A stretch of DNA of 35,537 nt from positions 1-35,537 of the forward strand of contig JAQGID010000149.1 of assembly GCA_028291405.1 (NCBI GenBank), given 5' to 3'. The position numbers and the translations under genes are program-made. The notes beneath the pieces are model-generated. The model was not told the origin of the DNA. It searched no databases and saw nothing but the letters and a program-made list of their open reading frames with translations. Position 1 is the first letter of the stretch; every line of letters begins with the position of its first letter. The stretch comes from Rhodospirillales bacterium (lineage in GTDB: Bacteria > Pseudomonadota > Alphaproteobacteria > ATCC43930 > CGMCC-115725). Positions 33,350 to 35,537 of this stretch are shown one piece after another.

Positions 33350-34351
33350 ATGACCATCGGTATGGCGTTTTCGGTGCGGCGGTCTCGCAGTATCACGGCG
33401 GCGATTCTGATCGGCGCTGCCCAGATCGGGGCTGCCCATGCCGAGGATCTCAAGCCCTGGCGGCATGGCATCGTCGAGGCCAAGAGCGATGCCGGCTTCG
33501 TCATGATGGCGAGCCGGCATGGCTTCGCCGAGAAACACGGGCTCAACATCGAGATGACGCAGCTCAAGGGCGACGCGCTGGTCCTCAAGGCGTTCCTTGC
33601 CGGCGAGCTCGACAGCTACGAAGGCAGCCCGGGAGGCGCCATCATCGCCGCATCGCACGGCGCCGACGTCAAGGTGGTCGGCTGCTATTGGACGGGCCTT
33701 ACCTATGGGCTGTTCGCGCGCAGCGACATCACGTCGATCGACCAGGCGAAGGGCAAGAATTTCGGCATCTCGAGCCCCGGCTCGCTGCCCGACCTGATGG
33801 TCCGCGCCGTCCTCGAGCAGGCAAAGATTCCGAGCGCCGACATTCGCTTCGCGATGATGGGCAGCGACGCCGATCGGTTCCGCGCGCTGTCGTCCGGTGT
33901 CATCGACGTCGCCGCAGCCTCGACCGAATTCGTGCCGCTCGCCGAGAGCCAGAAGCTGCACCTGCTGCTGCACGCGCACGACGCGCTGCCGAACTATCTG
34001 CGGTTCTGCACTTACGTCAGCGGCAAGACGCTCGCGACCCGGCGCGAGGAAGCCAGGCATTTCCTCGCCGCCGAGATGGAGGGGCTGCAATACGCGATGA
34101 CCCATAAGGAGGACGAGCTGCAGCTGACCCGCGAGACCATCAACGCCAAGCCCGAAGATCCTCGCCCGGCATATGTCTTCGACGAGGTGGTCCGCTACTC
34201 GGCGATCGATCCGACAATGCCGTTGCCGCTCGAGAAGCTGCAGTGGATGCAAGATCTGTTGGTCAGGACTGGCAATCTGGCGAAGCCCTACGATCTCGCG
34301 AAGCTGGCCGACGGCAGTCTTCGGACCGAGGCAGCGGCGGAGCTGAAATGA
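33350..34351 (+). CDS. ABC transporter substrate-binding protein (NitT/TauT, NMT1/ThiY-like)
   Basis: The 333-residue product has a signal peptide (Arg-rich start, hydrophobic core about 15-25, AHA cleavage at 31/32), so it is periplasmic. The mature part follows the NMT1/SsuA-like pattern: GFVMMASRHGFAEKHGLNIEM near 47-67 (split by a short loop), a LKAFLAGELDSYEGSPGG segment near 78-95, GKNFGISSPGSLPDLMVRA near 137-155, and a two-lobed layout. This family brings in nitrate, sulfonates, pyrimidine precursors or aromatic acids such as phthalate (OphF-type). It lies 34 nt after the UbiD gene with GGAG at 7 nt, so the importer is part of the catabolic operon. Confidence 0.9.
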   Translation: MTIGMAFSVRRSRSITAAILIGAAQIGAAHAEDLKPWRHGIVEAKSDAGFVMMASRHGFAEKHGLNIEMTQLKGDALVLKAFLAGELDSYEGSPGGAIIAASHGADVKVVGCYWTGLTYGLFARSDITSIDQAKGKNFGISSPGSLPDLMVRAVLEQAKIPSADIRFAMMGSDADRFRALSSGVIDVAAASTEFVPLAESQKLHLLLHAHDALPNYLRFCTYVSGKTLATRREEARHFLAAEMEGLQYAMTHKEDELQLTRETINAKPEDPRPAYVFDEVVRYSAIDPTMPLPLEKLQWMQDLLVRTGNLAKPYDLAKLADGSLRTEAAAELK

Positions 34352-34396
34352 GGGCCGCCGCGCGTCGCCGTATCGGACTGCTCGGGAGAGCTCGGA

Positions 34397-35179
34397 ATGG
34401 GTGAAGTCAATCTCGTCGACGTCTCGAAGTCCTTCGCCGTCAAGGTCGGCGGCAAGGTACAATCTGTCCGCGCCCTGGACCGCATCAACTTCACGGTGCA
34501 CGACCGCGAAATCGTCGCGCTGACCGGTCCCAGCGGCTGCGGCAAGACGACGGCGCTGCGCATCGTGATGGGGCTCGAGGCGGCGAGCAGCGGCCGCGTC
34601 ATGATCGGCAGCCGTGAAATCAGCGGCTGCGGCTACGACCGAGGCATCGTTTTCCAGCATGCCGAGCTCCTGCCCTGGCTGACGGCGTTGCAGAACGTCA
34701 TGTTCGGGCTGGAGATGAAGGGCATGCGCGGCGGCGAGTTGCGCGACAGCGCCGAGTCCTATCTCGACCTGGTCGGCCTCAAAGACTCGGCGAACCGCCG
34801 GCCGCATCAGCTTTCGGGTGGCATGAAGCAGCGGGTCGGTATCGCGCGCGCCCTCGCCATCGACCCTGAGGTCTTGCTGATGGACGAGCCGTTCGGCGCG
34901 CTCGACGCCCAGACCCGTGAAGGGCTGCAAAGCGAGCTGCTGCGCATCCACCAGCGGACCGGCAAGACGATCCTCTTCGTCACCCACGACATCGACGAGG
35001 CCGTGCTACTCGCCGACCGCGTCGTCGTCATGCGCAGCGGCACGGTGCAGGAGATCACCGAGGTCAAGCTCGGCGAGCTGCGCAACGATCCCGGCGAGCT
35101 CCGCGGCACCAAGGAGTTTGCCGAGATCCGCCACACGCTCTGGCACGCGCTCCACGGCCGCAGCACCACCCGCCACTGA
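34397..35179 (+). CDS. ABC transporter ATP-binding protein (SsuB/TauB type)
   Basis: The 260-residue ATPase has Walker A GPSGCGKTT at about 44-52, a Q-loop (VFQHAELLPW), the signature LSGGMKQRVGIARAL, Walker B VLLMDEPFGALDAQ and the switch histidine in FVTHDIDEA. The PFGALDAQTR form is typical of nitrate/sulfonate/taurine importers. The C-terminal tail of about 45 residues has no known domain. Start at 34397 has GGGAGAG at about 7 nt. It follows the binding protein by 45 nt and precedes the permease by 20 nt. Confidence 0.95.
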   Translation: MGEVNLVDVSKSFAVKVGGKVQSVRALDRINFTVHDREIVALTGPSGCGKTTALRIVMGLEAASSGRVMIGSREISGCGYDRGIVFQHAELLPWLTALQNVMFGLEMKGMRGGELRDSAESYLDLVGLKDSANRRPHQLSGGMKQRVGIARALAIDPEVLLMDEPFGALDAQTREGLQSELLRIHQRTGKTILFVTHDIDEAVLLADRVVVMRSGTVQEITEVKLGELRNDPGELRGTKEFAEIRHTLWHALHGRSTTRH

Positions 35180-35199
35180 GCAGCGAAAAGAGCACGATC

Positions 35200-35537
35200 A
35201 TGTCCCGTGTCGAGCGCCAGGATGCGGCGGTGGGTTTCACAGACCCGGCGGAGGCGATGCGGCGGCCCATCAAGATACCGCCTTGGGCGATCACGGCGGC
35301 GTCCCTCGTCCTTTTCGTCGTGGGCTGGGAATACTTCGGCCGCGATGTCAATCCGATCTTCGGCTCATATCCAAGCGCGATCCTTGCCGCCTTCGTCGAG
35401 CTCGTCAGATCCGGACAACTCGCGACCGCGATGCTGCAAAGCATGCAGTCCTTCACCGCGGGTTATCTGCTGGCGATCGTCGTCGGCGTCCCGCTCGGTC
35501 TCGTGCTCGGCCGGTTCCCGACGCTCGAGGCGGCACT
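35200..35537 (+). CDS. ABC transporter permease (SsuC/TauC type), 5' part only
   Basis: The frame opens at ATG 35200 with AAAAGAG about 7 nt upstream and runs off the window after 112 codons. Residues 1-27 are a cytoplasmic tail; a first membrane segment lies at about 28-45 (WAITAASLVLFVVGWEYF), then a periplasmic loop with NPIFGSYPSAIL, then MLQSMQSFTAGYLLAIVVG leading into the second segment near 86-102. The GYLLAIVVGVPLGLVLGR pattern is typical of binding-protein-dependent permeases of the NitT/TauT class. The EAA loop lies beyond the window. It completes the importer with the two genes before it. Confidence 0.9.
   Translation, partial: MSRVERQDAAVGFTDPAEAMRRPIKIPPWAITAASLVLFVVGWEYFGRDVNPIFGSYPSAILAAFVELVRSGQLATAMLQSMQSFTAGYLLAIVVGVPLGLVLGRFPTLEAA

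Noticed and set aside
33089-34987. Minus-strand open frame of 632 codons opposite the ABC genes
   Set aside because: Antisense to three well-supported plus-strand genes; no domain features.

Overview
The window carries a nearly complete, imp-type type VI secretion system (T6SS) followed by the start of an unrelated catabolic and uptake operon. High GC, tandem tssC genes resembling impC/impD of Rhizobium, TagJ/ImpE, TagF and PppA, and no visible TssJ point to an alphaproteobacterium (Rhizobiales or Rhodospirillales type). This is inference from gene content; no rRNA or other marker gene is present.

Positions 456-26351, all on the minus strand, read in transcription order: tagH (FHA) - tssK - tssL (with OmpA domain) - tssM - tagF - pppA - tssA - 184-nt gap - tssB - tssC1 - tssC2 - tagJ/impE - tssE - tssF - tssG - SAM methyltransferase - clpV/tssH - 128-nt gap - hcp - vgrG - DUF6931-like gene - PAAR. 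Most genes overlap or lie within about 30 nt of each other, so they probably form one or a few transcripts. Together they encode the membrane complex (TssM, TssL), baseplate (TssA, TssE, TssF, TssG, TssK), sheath (TssB, two TssC), tube and spike (Hcp, VgrG, PAAR), sheath recycling (ClpV, TagJ) and a phospho-control module (TagH, PppA, TagF). At the left edge a plus-strand gene is cut by the window. Its C-terminus has two tandem repeats and it may be the missing kinase or another accessory. A perfect 20-bp palindrome separates it from the convergent PAAR gene.

Positions 26352-26964 hold no convincing gene. This is the upstream region of the T6SS operon and the downstream flank of the next locus.

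Positions 26965-35537 hold an amidase on the minus strand, divergent from a plus-strand operon: DUF2848 protein, GntR/FCD regulator, small cupin, FAD monooxygenase, UbiD-family decarboxylase, then a NitT/TauT-type ABC importer (binding protein, ATPase, permease; the permease is cut by the window end). The set looks like uptake and breakdown of an aromatic or heteroaromatic acid or amide; the substrate cannot be read from sequence.

The most unusual points are the methyltransferase with a PKMT-type regulatory domain built into the T6SS operon between tssG and clpV, the vgrG-DUF6931-PAAR cassette without a recognisable effector, and the uncharacterised UbiD/monooxygenase/cupin/DUF2848/amidase gene set.
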